NCBI GenBank assembly: GCA_947629875.1
Contig: CANRFK010000001.1
Coordinates: 1 to 40,242, forward strand
DNA length: 40,242 bases
Reading direction: 5' to 3'
Origin: an uncultured Clostridia bacterium
Lineage (GTDB): Bacteria; Bacillota; Clostridia; Christensenellales; Borkfalkiaceae
Below are positions 7,465-16,189 of this stretch, piece after piece. The translations under genes and the position numbers were made by a program. Below the pieces are notes generated by a model that was not told where the DNA came from, ran no database searches, and saw only the letters and a program-made list of their open reading frames with translations. The first letter of the stretch is position 1. Every line of letters starts with the position of its first letter.

Positions 7465-10400
7465 ATGAAATTACGCAAAATTTTCATGCTATTTGCGGTA
7501 CTCGCTCTCACGCTCGGCATCTGCGCCGCCTGCCGCGACACGCAGGATCCCGTTTATTACACGGTGGAAACGCAGTACGACGAGACGCTGGGCAGCGTTA
7601 CCGTGAGCGATCCTGCTTCGGCAAACGGCTATGAGGCCGGGGAGCGGGTCACGGTGACCGTTACCCCCAACAGCGGCGTGGAAGTGAAAAAGGTCACTTT
7701 GAACGGCGCAGAGAAGGAACTCGCCGAGAACAAACTTGTCTTTGAAGTGAGCCAAAACACGACGGTCGCGGTGACGTTTGAGGAAACCGCCGCACAGCCC
7801 CAAGTGGTGACGCTTACGCTGCCGACGGATGGGACGGTTGCCGCGGCGCCCGCGGGCCCCTACCACGCGGGGGATAAAGTCACGCTGACGATCACGGCGC
7901 CGAGCGGACAGAAGTTGAAGTCCATTAAGGTGAATGGCACGGAGAAGTTCTCGGAAGTGACGGAGAACACGTTGCAGATCGAACTCACCACGGATACCAC
8001 CGTTGCGGTGGAGTATGAAGCCGACACGCCGACGCCGCAGGTGGTGACGCTCACGCTGCCGACGGATGGGACGGTTGCCGCGGCGCCCGCGGGCCCCTAC
8101 CACGCGGGGGATACCGTCACGCTTACGATCACGGCGCCGAGCGGACAGAAGTTGAAGTCCATCAAAGTGAACAACGTGGAAAAGGTCACGGAAGTGACGG
8201 AGAACGCGTTGCAGATCGAACTCACCACGGATACCACCGTTACGGTGGAGTATGAAGCCGACACGCCTTCGCCGCAAGTGGTGACGCTCACGCTGCCGAC
8301 GGATGGGACGGTTGCCGCGGCGCCCGCGGGGCCCTACCATGCGGGGGACACCGTCACGCTTACAATCACCGCACCGAGCGGACAGAAGTTGAAGTCCATC
8401 AAAGTGAACAACGTGGAAAAGGTCACGGAAGTGTCGGAGAACACGTTGGAGATTGAGCTCACCACGGATACCACCGTGACGGTGGAGTATGAAACTGATA
8501 CGCCGGAGGTCATCGAAATCGGCGAAGAGTGGTGGGGATACTACGAGGGGTCGAGGAGCAGTGTTAAATATGCTCTGCGCATCGGCGCAACGAAGGTGGA
8601 ACTCAAGATCGGCGACGAAATATTTGCCGCGGGCACGTTGACGGAATACAAGGCGGACTATCACATCAAATTTACACTCTCGGGCGGCACGTGGACGATT
8701 GAAGCGCCGCTTTCCGGTAACCCGTATCAGTCGGTCATGCTCAGCGGCGGTCCCAATAACCTTGGAAATATCAATTGCTTGCGCGCAGAGGACCCGGGGC
8801 TTGGCGTGGACGATGAACTTGTGGGCGTATGGACTGCCACGGGTCACACGTTGACGATTACCAAACAAACCATCGATTTGGACGGCAAGCAGGCGACTAC
8901 GTATAATAAGCAAACTATGTTGATCTTTACCACCTATTCGTTTACGGTGGAAGGCGTGGCGTACTCCGGTGAGTTGGAAGGCGACACCTTTACTCTTTCG
9001 GGAGGCACGCTGGATAAAGTTGCATTCACGCGCCAAGGCGGGCAAACGGAGATCCCCGAACTCTCCATCCCCGACAACCTTGTGGGCGTGTGGACGACGG
9101 CAGCCGGCGATCACACGATGACTATCACGAAAACGGCGCTCACCCTCGACGGCGAGTCCGCAACGGAGTTTGAAACGCTACAAGAGGCAAACAAAGTGTA
9201 CTACAACTTTACGGCGGGCGGCAAGGACTACACCATGCTGTTCGGCGCTGACAATACGCTCAGCGTTTCGGAGAAGGAGAACACGGGCGCGAGCATTCAA
9301 TTTACGGTGAAGGACGGCAAGCCCATCGCGCCGCCGGAAGTGGAAATTTTAGAGGAATATAAGGGCGAATTCGAGGGCGAAAAGAGCGGCACCAAGTACC
9401 ATGTATCGGTGAAAGACGAGGGCATCTTCGTGACGATCGGCGAGACCGAGCCCGTAAAAGCGACGCTTATAGGGTACAACCTTTCGAAGCTTGGATACAC
9501 CTTTACGCTTGGAGACGACGAGACAGAATACCGTTTGGTAAATAAGGGTACCGGTTACGATCAAATGGATTTCTATTACGGTACTTGGATCACGGATTAT
9601 GTCACTTTGGATCGCGTAACGGAGACGGAGCCGAGCACGGATTTGAACGTGGACGATGAACTCATCGGCGAATGGGTCGCAGATGGGCATACGTTGACGA
9701 TCACCAAGACGTCCATTGTATTGGACGGCAAATATGCAACCGAATACAAAAAGGTTGCCTACGTTTTTGCCACCACATATACGTTTAAAATTGAAGGCGT
9801 CGAGTACACCGGTACGTTGGAAGATGACGGGTCTATTCATCTTACAGGGGGAGATATTGTCACATATATTGCGTTTACCCTTAAAAGCGAGCCCGAAATT
9901 CCCGAACTCACTGTCGATTCCGAAATCATCGGCGAATGGATCGCCGACGGGCACACCTTGACGATCACCGCAACCTCTATCGAATTGGACGGCAAATATG
10001 CGACCGAGTACAGCAAAGAGCCGGACGGGGTGTTTACCACATACTCGTTTACGGTGGAAAGTGTTTCGTACTCCGGTGTGTTGAAATCCAGCAACACGGT
10101 TTTTACGCTTACGGGGTTTGACGGTGGTCCGATCGACTTCACCCGCAAGAGCGAGTCGGGCGAACCCGATGTCGGCGGCGATGTTACTATTTCCGATAGG
10201 TATTGCGGTGTGTTTAGCGGTACAAACGGAGATGATACTTATGTGATCACGGTGGAGGCTCACAAGGTTTCCATTACGATCAATGGCGCGGAACAGACAG
10301 TCGTGCTTGAGGGCGAGGACGGTGGTGAACCTGTCACAGTTTCCATTACTATGAACGGAAAAAAGTATGTGTTGGCGTGGGCAACGACCGGAGCTAAAAA

Positions 10401-10476
10401 TGTTCGGTTGAAGGACGTTGATGAAAACGGCGATACCGGCAATGAGCTCAATGTAAAAGCCGAAAGGCAATCATAA
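7465..10476 (+). CDS. Large repeat-containing surface lipoprotein (1003 aa)
   Basis: A signal peptide is followed by a cysteine at residue 23 (CAAC, an atypical lipobox). Residues 32-112 are an InlB B-repeat-like beta domain. Residues 113-349 are three nearly identical 79-residue repeats (QVVTLTLPTDGTVAAAP onward) of the same bacterial-repeat type. The rest alternates two unnamed units: type A (starting near 351, 627 and 906; pattern GxxxGxxxxxxYxxxV) and type B (near 449, 535, 728 and 816; pattern VDDELxGxWxxxGHTLTIT). No catalytic motif is seen. It should be tethered to the membrane and exposed through the wall, as an adhesin or ligand binder. A terminator follows; the 1714-aa lipoprotein is next. 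Confidence 0.85.
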   Translation: MKLRKIFMLFAVLALTLGICAACRDTQDPVYYTVETQYDETLGSVTVSDPASANGYEAGERVTVTVTPNSGVEVKKVTLNGAEKELAENKLVFEVSQNTTVAVTFEETAAQPQVVTLTLPTDGTVAAAPAGPYHAGDKVTLTITAPSGQKLKSIKVNGTEKFSEVTENTLQIELTTDTTVAVEYEADTPTPQVVTLTLPTDGTVAAAPAGPYHAGDTVTLTITAPSGQKLKSIKVNNVEKVTEVTENALQIELTTDTTVTVEYEADTPSPQVVTLTLPTDGTVAAAPAGPYHAGDTVTLTITAPSGQKLKSIKVNNVEKVTEVSENTLEIELTTDTTVTVEYETDTPEVIEIGEEWWGYYEGSRSSVKYALRIGATKVELKIGDEIFAAGTLTEYKADYHIKFTLSGGTWTIEAPLSGNPYQSVMLSGGPNNLGNINCLRAEDPGLGVDDELVGVWTATGHTLTITKQTIDLDGKQATTYNKQTMLIFTTYSFTVEGVAYSGELEGDTFTLSGGTLDKVAFTRQGGQTEIPELSIPDNLVGVWTTAAGDHTMTITKTALTLDGESATEFETLQEANKVYYNFTAGGKDYTMLFGADNTLSVSEKENTGASIQFTVKDGKPIAPPEVEILEEYKGEFEGEKSGTKYHVSVKDEGIFVTIGETEPVKATLIGYNLSKLGYTFTLGDDETEYRLVNKGTGYDQMDFYYGTWITDYVTLDRVTETEPSTDLNVDDELIGEWVADGHTLTITKTSIVLDGKYATEYKKVAYVFATTYTFKIEGVEYTGTLEDDGSIHLTGGDIVTYIAFTLKSEPEIPELTVDSEIIGEWIADGHTLTITATSIELDGKYATEYSKEPDGVFTTYSFTVESVSYSGVLKSSNTVFTLTGFDGGPIDFTRKSESGEPDVGGDVTISDRYCGVFSGTNGDDTYVITVEAHKVSITINGAEQTVVLEGEDGGEPVTVSITMNGKKYVLAWATTGAKNVRLKDVDENGDTGNELNVKAERQS
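7801..8511 (+). repeat. Three direct 237-bp repeats inside the 1003-aa lipoprotein gene
   Basis: Copies at 7801-8037, 8038-8274 and 8275-8511 are in frame (79 codons each) and nearly identical at the DNA level, differing mainly around the middle and at the end of each copy. This identity suggests recent duplication or ongoing homogenisation and makes copy-number change by recombination likely. Confidence 0.93.
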
Positions 10477-10497
10477 GTTCAACAGTAATAACACCCG

Positions 10498-10537
10498 GCG
10501 CCCGACCGCTCACGCGGTTGGGCGCATCGGCATTTTT
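10498..10537 (+). terminator. Terminator or attenuator between the two large lipoprotein genes
   Basis: Arms 10498-10509 and 10514-10525 pair over 12 positions (one G-T pair) with a TCAC loop; a T5 run follows eight bases after the stem. No clear promoter lies between here and 10589, so partial read-through into the next gene is likely. Confidence 0.7.
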
Positions 10538-10588
10538 GACCGCGGCGGGGCAGAGACCTTCCGAGGACGCTCCGCAGAGGAGGAAACC

Positions 10589-13500
10589 ATGAAAAGATCA
10601 TTCCCGATTTTGGCAAAGATTTTACTGCCCATATGTCTCTTGTGCGCGGGCATTGCGCTCGCGGCGTGCGGCGGTTCCAAGACGCCGGAGACGCCGCCGC
10701 CCACGCCTCCCACGACAACCACGGCGACGCTCACGCTGGACGCGGGCGAGGGCGGCACGCTCTCGCAGACGGAGTACAGCGTGGAAGTCGGGCAGAACGT
10801 TTCGCAATTCTTGCAGGACAAGACGCCGCAGACCAAGGACGGCTTCGAGTTTGCGGGGTGGTACAACGGCGGAAAGGCGCTCTCCCAAAGTTTTACCATG
10901 CCGGGCGAGGACTGTACGCTTGCGGCAAAATACCTCGTTTCCTACACGGCGCGGCTGTACTTCGAGGCATTGGACGGCAGTTACGGCGACTATGAGACGC
11001 GCACGGGCAAGGCGATGTACGGCGAGGCGTTCACCTATACCGTGCAGGAGCCGCACTTCACCGTGGACGCGGCGAAGGAGAACAAATTGTCCGTTGCCAA
11101 ACTGGGCGCGGGCGAAGTGTTCGAGGCCTACCTTGCGCGCGGGCAGATCACGGTGACGCTGTGGAATAATCTGCCCGAGAGCGATGCGGAGACGGTATCC
11201 GTGCGCTACGGCGAGGGGTTCATGCTTCCCGCCGCCCCCGAAGGCGCGGGGGAGGACTTCCGCTTTGCGGGGTGGTCTTCCTCCGCCAACGGGGAAGTTA
11301 TGTATGCTGCGGGCGAAAACGTTACCCCTGACCCGGAAGGGGAGTTTTTGGAACTCTTTGCGCGCTGGGAGGTGGCCGTCCATGACTTTTTCGACGGCGA
11401 CGACCGCATCTTTGTCTCCGCGACGCAGCAGGGCGTCGTCTATTTGCAGCGGTACGGCCTCGGGGAGAAAGAGGGCAGTTACGACCCCGATACGGGCATA
11501 TTTGTATTCTCCGAAGGGGAGGAGGAGATCCTCACCGGCAAGCTCTTCGAGCAGGGATTTTACTACTTCAAGGACACCATGGAGCGGGAATACCTGCCCT
11601 ACGGCGGCGGCGTCGATCGTCTCTCCCTTATGAGCGGCGGCGAGGCGGAGTACCGCGACGCGGCGGGGAACCGCTTCAACGGAAGCTATGACGTGGAGCC
11701 CGAGACGGGTGATTTCTTCTTTGACGGGGGCACCTTGCGGTTTGCGTTCCGCATCGTGGAGGGCGCGGGCAGCGATCTTGTGTTCCGCATCCAAGGCGAG
11801 GAGGCGGGAAGCTATCGGGCAAAGAATTCCTCCGACCGTTTGACCCTTGACGGCTTCGGCGGCTTTGAGGGCCTGATGAACGGCGACAGGTGCTCCGGCC
11901 TGTACATGTATGACAATTCCGACCAAACTTTGCTGTATCTGATGGTGCGCGACAACTATAACATCGTGACGAGCGCCTTCTACATCCGCTACGGTGGGGA
12001 CGGCTACTTTGCGATGGACGACGGCCTCGGAGGCACTTATCCCACGGCGGACGGCGGCGAACTCATGCTGGACGGCTTCGGGCAGGGCACCTTCAACGGC
12101 GCGGAGATAGAGTACGAGACCTATTTTGAGATGTGGTACGCGGTCAGCGGCTTCGATATGTCGCTGTATTCGATCACCGAAGTTTCCTTCGGCGACACGC
12201 GCGGCGTTCTCAAGTCGGTGGACGGCGTTACCACCTTTGCGGAAGTCACCGAAAAGCTGTACGGCGTGTACGATATCGACAATGCGGTGGAGATCGACGG
12301 CATTCTGTACACGCAGGCGTTTGTATACTGCTACGGCGACGGCACTTGCGACGTGTGGGTGCCCTACGGCGCCACAACCGAGGGTTACGGGGTGTTCATC
12401 CTTCTGATCCCCAACGCAAACGTTGCCCTTGACGCGGCAGGGGAGAAGGTTTCCGTTACCGATGAGGACTACGACCTCACCTTCGACCTTTTGGGCAGAA
12501 GGCTGTACGCGCCCCAATCCGTTACGGTGGTGGATGAATTTTTGCACCTTACCATCGACTCCAACGGCGACGCGTACATAAACGGAACGACGCCCGTGGA
12601 CTACTATTCCGAACCCGGTTATTACTACGTCTATCACTTCCTCGTGAACGGCGCGTGGTGCCACTATATCTATGCCGGCGAGACGTTCGTTGCGGCAACG
12701 CTCTATACGGAGAGCCTCGCGCACCCCAACCGTCAGGGCGACTGGCTGTTGAGCGTGCTTCAATTCGATGACCGCTACGCCGTGGGCGTTTACACCAACT
12801 CGGAAGTGTTCGCATACGTGCTCGTGGGCGACTGCACCCCGTTGGGCGGCGGCGAATATCAATTTGAAATGACGCAGAACAACGCGACGCAGTCTGTTCT
12901 CGATCTGTTCGGGCGTCTGCGCTTCCGCATTACGGGAGATATGTTTGAACGCTACGACGGTGCCGTGCAGGCGGCGGGGCTCACGCTGGACGGCTACGGC
13001 CACGGCGAATATAACGGCGAGCGGGGCGTTTACTACCCGGAGCGGGATATCATTGTATTTTGCGGCGAGGACGCGGAGTATCGCCTGCGCGTGACGGAGG
13101 ACGGCGTTACACAGCTCGGCGGTGAGGCGGGCGTTTACAGCCTGTTTTTGGACGGTGAACTGTACCCCGACGAGGTGCTGTATCTCGACGGCGAGGGCAA
13201 CGCGACGCTCACGATGCTCGAATACTACGCGGCGGCGGGCGTCTACACCGACCAATATGTCACGGCGCAGGGAAGTTACACCGCGGTGACGGAGTATCCC
13301 ATCGAAAACTTTACAGAGTACTGTCTGGAATTCCCCGCCGATACCGCCTTCTACGGCATCGTGGGAGGGAAACTCTATGTCGCCGCCGAGCGCGTGGAAT
13401 TCACAGATGGTTACAGTTACGGCGGGTTTATCCTGCGAGAGCCGAGCGCGGCCTTCCACCATGCCGTTCAGGGCGGCGGAGAGCTGTACTCCGACGGTTG

Positions 13501-15733
13501 GGAGGAGCCCTACGGCACCGCCTACTACACCGATGCGGACGGCACACGGCACGACGGTGCGCTGGCGCTGTGCGACCTCAACGATAGGGTGTACGAGGAT
13601 CGGGGCTATACCCTCGACCCGCTCGGAAAGACGATCATCTTTACCGAGTACAGAGACGGAGAGGCGGTCAACGAATTTATCTTCGACATCAAGGATGACG
13701 GCTCGGTGACGCTCCGCAAAGAGTTGAGCGGCGCGTATGTGCGCGTTTCGGAAACCGAGCGCACGGGCGAAGTGATGTATTTGGACGGCTACGGCAACGC
13801 GACGCTGTACGACGCGCAGGGCGCTGAAACGGCGCGCGGCAGTGTGCAGAGCATCGACGGCGATACGTACGCCTTCTGGGGCGAACACACCGAGGACAAC
13901 TTTGTGTTCCGCCTCTACGCCGTTTTGCAGGTGGGCGGGCGGTATCTCTATGAATACCGCGAGCAACTTGCGGACGAGACGGTGTTTATCTCCCACAGCG
14001 ATTGGCGGGTGCTCGTGCTGGACGGCTACGGGCTGGCGCGCTACATCGATCGGTACGGCGTCAGTCTCGAAGGCGAGTACACGGTCGCGGACGATGTGCT
14101 TGCCGTGTTCTACCCCAATGAGATCGACGCGCAGCCCATTTACTTCAATCTGGAAGAGGACAGCTTCTCTGTAAACACCGATGAATTTGTGCGGGTGGAG
14201 GATGCCCTGTACGGTTATCAGGGCACGCGCACATCCGTGACCGTGCCGGGGGATATCTCCATTATCAAGAAGAGAGCCTTCTTCAAGAGCGACGTCACGG
14301 AGATAAACCTCGGCAGTGTTACCGCCGTGGAGGCGGAGGCCTTCTACCGCAGCGACTTGCAGAGCGTAACGGGGAACTTGCTGCAAACCGTCGGCGCGCG
14401 CGCATTTTACGATTGCGAATATCTCGTGCGGGCGGATATCCCCGTTGCGACTACGCTCGGCGACAGCGCCTTTTACGGCTGCCAACGCCTGCGCAGCATC
14501 ACGCTACGCGAGGTGGAGAGCATCGGCGCCTATTGCTTCACCCATGAGGAAATGACGAACGACACGTTGAGCATCGACCTTACGGCCTGCCCCGACCCCA
14601 ATGCGGTGCGGGTGGACGCCGATGCGTTCGTAGGCATGGCGGATGGCGTGCTCGGCGGCAGCATCCACGTGCGCCTGCTCCTCAAAGATATCGCAACGGT
14701 GAACGCCGTCTATAACGGCGAAGCGTGGGGCGCGGCAAGCAAGTACGCGCAGCTTTCCATCGCCGATCGGGCGTTCGTGCGCTATGTCGACCTCGCGGGC
14801 GGAAAAGTTTACGCCACGTTGGAGGGCAGGCTTGCCGTATCCGTGGCGACCAAGGCGGATTACGACGAGGTGTGGGGCGACGGCATTGCCATTTACGACG
14901 GCGAAAAACTGTACTTCTTGCAGGCAAGCGGTGGCTATAACGAGGCGGGCGTCGAATTTGCAGACGCATTGAGCGCGAACGGCTATCTGCTCTTTGCGGA
15001 GAACGTCTCCCACGCGCTGACGACAGAGGACGGCAAACAGTTTGTGTTTACGTTGCAACTTCAATACGGCATGAGCACGGGCAATCACCATTACGAATAC
15101 ACCGTTACCGATTGCTCGTTCGACGGCGCGGCGGCGCAATTCGTGTACATCGAGGCGGATACGCTCTTCTTCGGACAGGCGGGCGAGGACTATGTCTCTG
15201 TTTCCGCAACGTCGCTTACGGCGTGCACCGTGCGCAACGACGGCTGTGTGGTGCGCACCGCCGACGGGCTGACGGAACTCGCGGTGCGCTTTGACGAAGA
15301 GGGCAAATTATCCGCGGTGATCTCGTTCCGCTACAAGAAGAGCGCGACGGGCAACTGGCTTTCGCGCTTGTTGGTCGATTGGTACGAAGAGGACGGGCAG
15401 ACCTTTGTGCGCACGGGCAGCGCGGAAAGGCCGGAGTACTGGAAGGTCTCCTTCGACGAACAGCACACATCGGTGCAGGTGGAGCACTACGGCAAACAGG
15501 AGAAGTACAACCCGCGCGACGGCATGCAGACCGTGTACGAGACGGAAGCGGTCATCGTGGTGGAGGGCGGCAAGATTGTGAAACTTGTCAGCTTTGTGTA
15601 CAACGAGCAGGAAGTGGCGTTCACCCGCGTGAAATACGACGGCGCCACCGCGATGGTGTACGCGGAGGGCGCAACGTACCGCATTACGTACGTCGACGCG
15701 ATCAGCGATTACATCACGGTGGAGATCGTCTGA
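10589..15733 (+). CDS. Giant surface lipoprotein with InlB-type and LRR-like repeats (1714 aa)
   Basis: Lipobox LAAC with cysteine 27, then a Pro/Thr linker. Residues about 45-118 and 187-262 look like Listeria-Bacteroides (InlB B) repeats with GWYNGG and GWSSS motifs. Between about 340 and 1150 a degenerate unit recurs, marked by LDGYG or LDGFG (near 417, 493, 797, 865, 1063 and 1143) followed by a G-x-Y/E beta strand and an acidic hairpin. Residues about 1216-1320 match BspA-like leucine-rich repeats (AFFKS, AFYRS, AFYDC and AFYGC units). No catalytic site is recognised. It is probably an anchored adhesin or binding protein. AGGAGG is five bases before the ATG. Expression may depend on the 7402-7431 promoter. 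Confidence 0.85.
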   Translation: MKRSFPILAKILLPICLLCAGIALAACGGSKTPETPPPTPPTTTTATLTLDAGEGGTLSQTEYSVEVGQNVSQFLQDKTPQTKDGFEFAGWYNGGKALSQSFTMPGEDCTLAAKYLVSYTARLYFEALDGSYGDYETRTGKAMYGEAFTYTVQEPHFTVDAAKENKLSVAKLGAGEVFEAYLARGQITVTLWNNLPESDAETVSVRYGEGFMLPAAPEGAGEDFRFAGWSSSANGEVMYAAGENVTPDPEGEFLELFARWEVAVHDFFDGDDRIFVSATQQGVVYLQRYGLGEKEGSYDPDTGIFVFSEGEEEILTGKLFEQGFYYFKDTMEREYLPYGGGVDRLSLMSGGEAEYRDAAGNRFNGSYDVEPETGDFFFDGGTLRFAFRIVEGAGSDLVFRIQGEEAGSYRAKNSSDRLTLDGFGGFEGLMNGDRCSGLYMYDNSDQTLLYLMVRDNYNIVTSAFYIRYGGDGYFAMDDGLGGTYPTADGGELMLDGFGQGTFNGAEIEYETYFEMWYAVSGFDMSLYSITEVSFGDTRGVLKSVDGVTTFAEVTEKLYGVYDIDNAVEIDGILYTQAFVYCYGDGTCDVWVPYGATTEGYGVFILLIPNANVALDAAGEKVSVTDEDYDLTFDLLGRRLYAPQSVTVVDEFLHLTIDSNGDAYINGTTPVDYYSEPGYYYVYHFLVNGAWCHYIYAGETFVAATLYTESLAHPNRQGDWLLSVLQFDDRYAVGVYTNSEVFAYVLVGDCTPLGGGEYQFEMTQNNATQSVLDLFGRLRFRITGDMFERYDGAVQAAGLTLDGYGHGEYNGERGVYYPERDIIVFCGEDAEYRLRVTEDGVTQLGGEAGVYSLFLDGELYPDEVLYLDGEGNATLTMLEYYAAAGVYTDQYVTAQGSYTAVTEYPIENFTEYCLEFPADTAFYGIVGGKLYVAAERVEFTDGYSYGGFILREPSAAFHHAVQGGGELYSDGWEEPYGTAYYTDADGTRHDGALALCDLNDRVYEDRGYTLDPLGKTIIFTEYRDGEAVNEFIFDIKDDGSVTLRKELSGAYVRVSETERTGEVMYLDGYGNATLYDAQGAETARGSVQSIDGDTYAFWGEHTEDNFVFRLYAVLQVGGRYLYEYREQLADETVFISHSDWRVLVLDGYGLARYIDRYGVSLEGEYTVADDVLAVFYPNEIDAQPIYFNLEEDSFSVNTDEFVRVEDALYGYQGTRTSVTVPGDISIIKKRAFFKSDVTEINLGSVTAVEAEAFYRSDLQSVTGNLLQTVGARAFYDCEYLVRADIPVATTLGDSAFYGCQRLRSITLREVESIGAYCFTHEEMTNDTLSIDLTACPDPNAVRVDADAFVGMADGVLGGSIHVRLLLKDIATVNAVYNGEAWGAASKYAQLSIADRAFVRYVDLAGGKVYATLEGRLAVSVATKADYDEVWGDGIAIYDGEKLYFLQASGGYNEAGVEFADALSANGYLLFAENVSHALTTEDGKQFVFTLQLQYGMSTGNHHYEYTVTDCSFDGAAAQFVYIEADTLFFGQAGEDYVSVSATSLTACTVRNDGCVVRTADGLTELAVRFDEEGKLSAVISFRYKKSATGNWLSRLLVDWYEEDGQTFVRTGSAERPEYWKVSFDEQHTSVQVEHYGKQEKYNPRDGMQTVYETEAVIVVEGGKIVKLVSFVYNEQEVAFTRVKYDGATAMVYAEGATYRITYVDAISDYITVEIV

Positions 15734-15769
15734 AAAAGTCATGTAACAACCGTGATCCCTGCGTAAACG

Positions 15770-15814
15770 ATATGCACCTCAAAAGTCGGACACTTTTGGA
15801 GGTGCATATTTTTA
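15770..15814 (+). terminator. Strong terminator of the lipoprotein pair
   Basis: Arms 15770-15786 and 15792-15809 pair over 17 positions with one bulged G, followed by TTTTT. The stem (ATATGCACCTC with GAGGTGCATAT) also resembles end sequences of some clostridial insertion elements, but no transposase fragment is adjacent. Confidence 0.8.
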
Positions 15815-16096
15815 TGGAAAAGAGGGGAGCGGGCCGAGGGGGGAGCCACCCGAGAAAGAGGCGGAAGATGATCTATCGGCAAAAACCAAGGAATGAGCCC
15901 GACGAAATCCCGAGCTCATTCGCAATTCGGCCGACGGGATCTTTGTCCGATTTTGGGAGATCTGTTTCGTCTGTGCGAGGGGATGGGTATTTACAAAAAT
16001 TCGTGTTCGAGTTGTTAAAATATTGACAAAATTTACACATAAACTTCAAAAAATGAACCAATTAAAAAATTTTTTGAAAAAATTTATCAAAACCTA
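15815..16096. other. Intergenic stretch without a recognisable gene
   Basis: Between the terminator and the GH27 promoter I see no gene with a ribosome site. The first part is GC-rich with a weak inverted repeat (AATGAGC near 15891, GCTCATT near 15914). The last part, 16060-16090, is A/T tracts just upstream of the -35 box and may act as an UP element. A TTGACA at 16023-16028 has no matching -10. Confidence 0.6.
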
Positions 16097-16124
16097 TTGA
16101 CACGGCAATTTTTTATGATATAAT
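16097..16124 (+). promoter_or_regulatory. Promoter of the glycan-utilisation operon
   Basis: TTGACA (16097-16102), 16 bases, then a consensus TATAAT (16119-16124). The predicted start of transcription falls inside the palindromic operator at 16129-16158. The GH27 start codon is at 16190. Confidence 0.87.
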
Positions 16125-16128
16125 GAAG

Positions 16129-16158
16129 GCAGAATATATTAACGTTAACCTATTCTGC
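16129..16158. promoter_or_regulatory. Palindromic LacI-family operator at the GH27 promoter
   Basis: A 30-base palindrome with 13 of 15 pairs matching, centred on TTAACGTTAA (16139-16148) and flanked by GCAGAATA and TATTCTGC. It has the central CG typical of LacI/GalR operators and begins five bases after the -10 box, a position for blocking initiation. The same core occurs at 17544-17563. Confidence 0.85.
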
Positions 16159-16189
16159 GGAAATTTCGCGGCGGGTCGGGAGAACAGAC

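Noticed and set aside
16023..16050. Additional promoter upstream of GH27 based on TTGACA at 16023-16028
   Set aside because: No -10-like sequence at 16-18 bases; the promoter at 16097-16124 is far better.
15873..16061. 62-codon minus-strand frame before the GH27 promoter
   Set aside because: No ribosome site or promoter and no recognisable similarity; lies in an AT-rich regulatory stretch.
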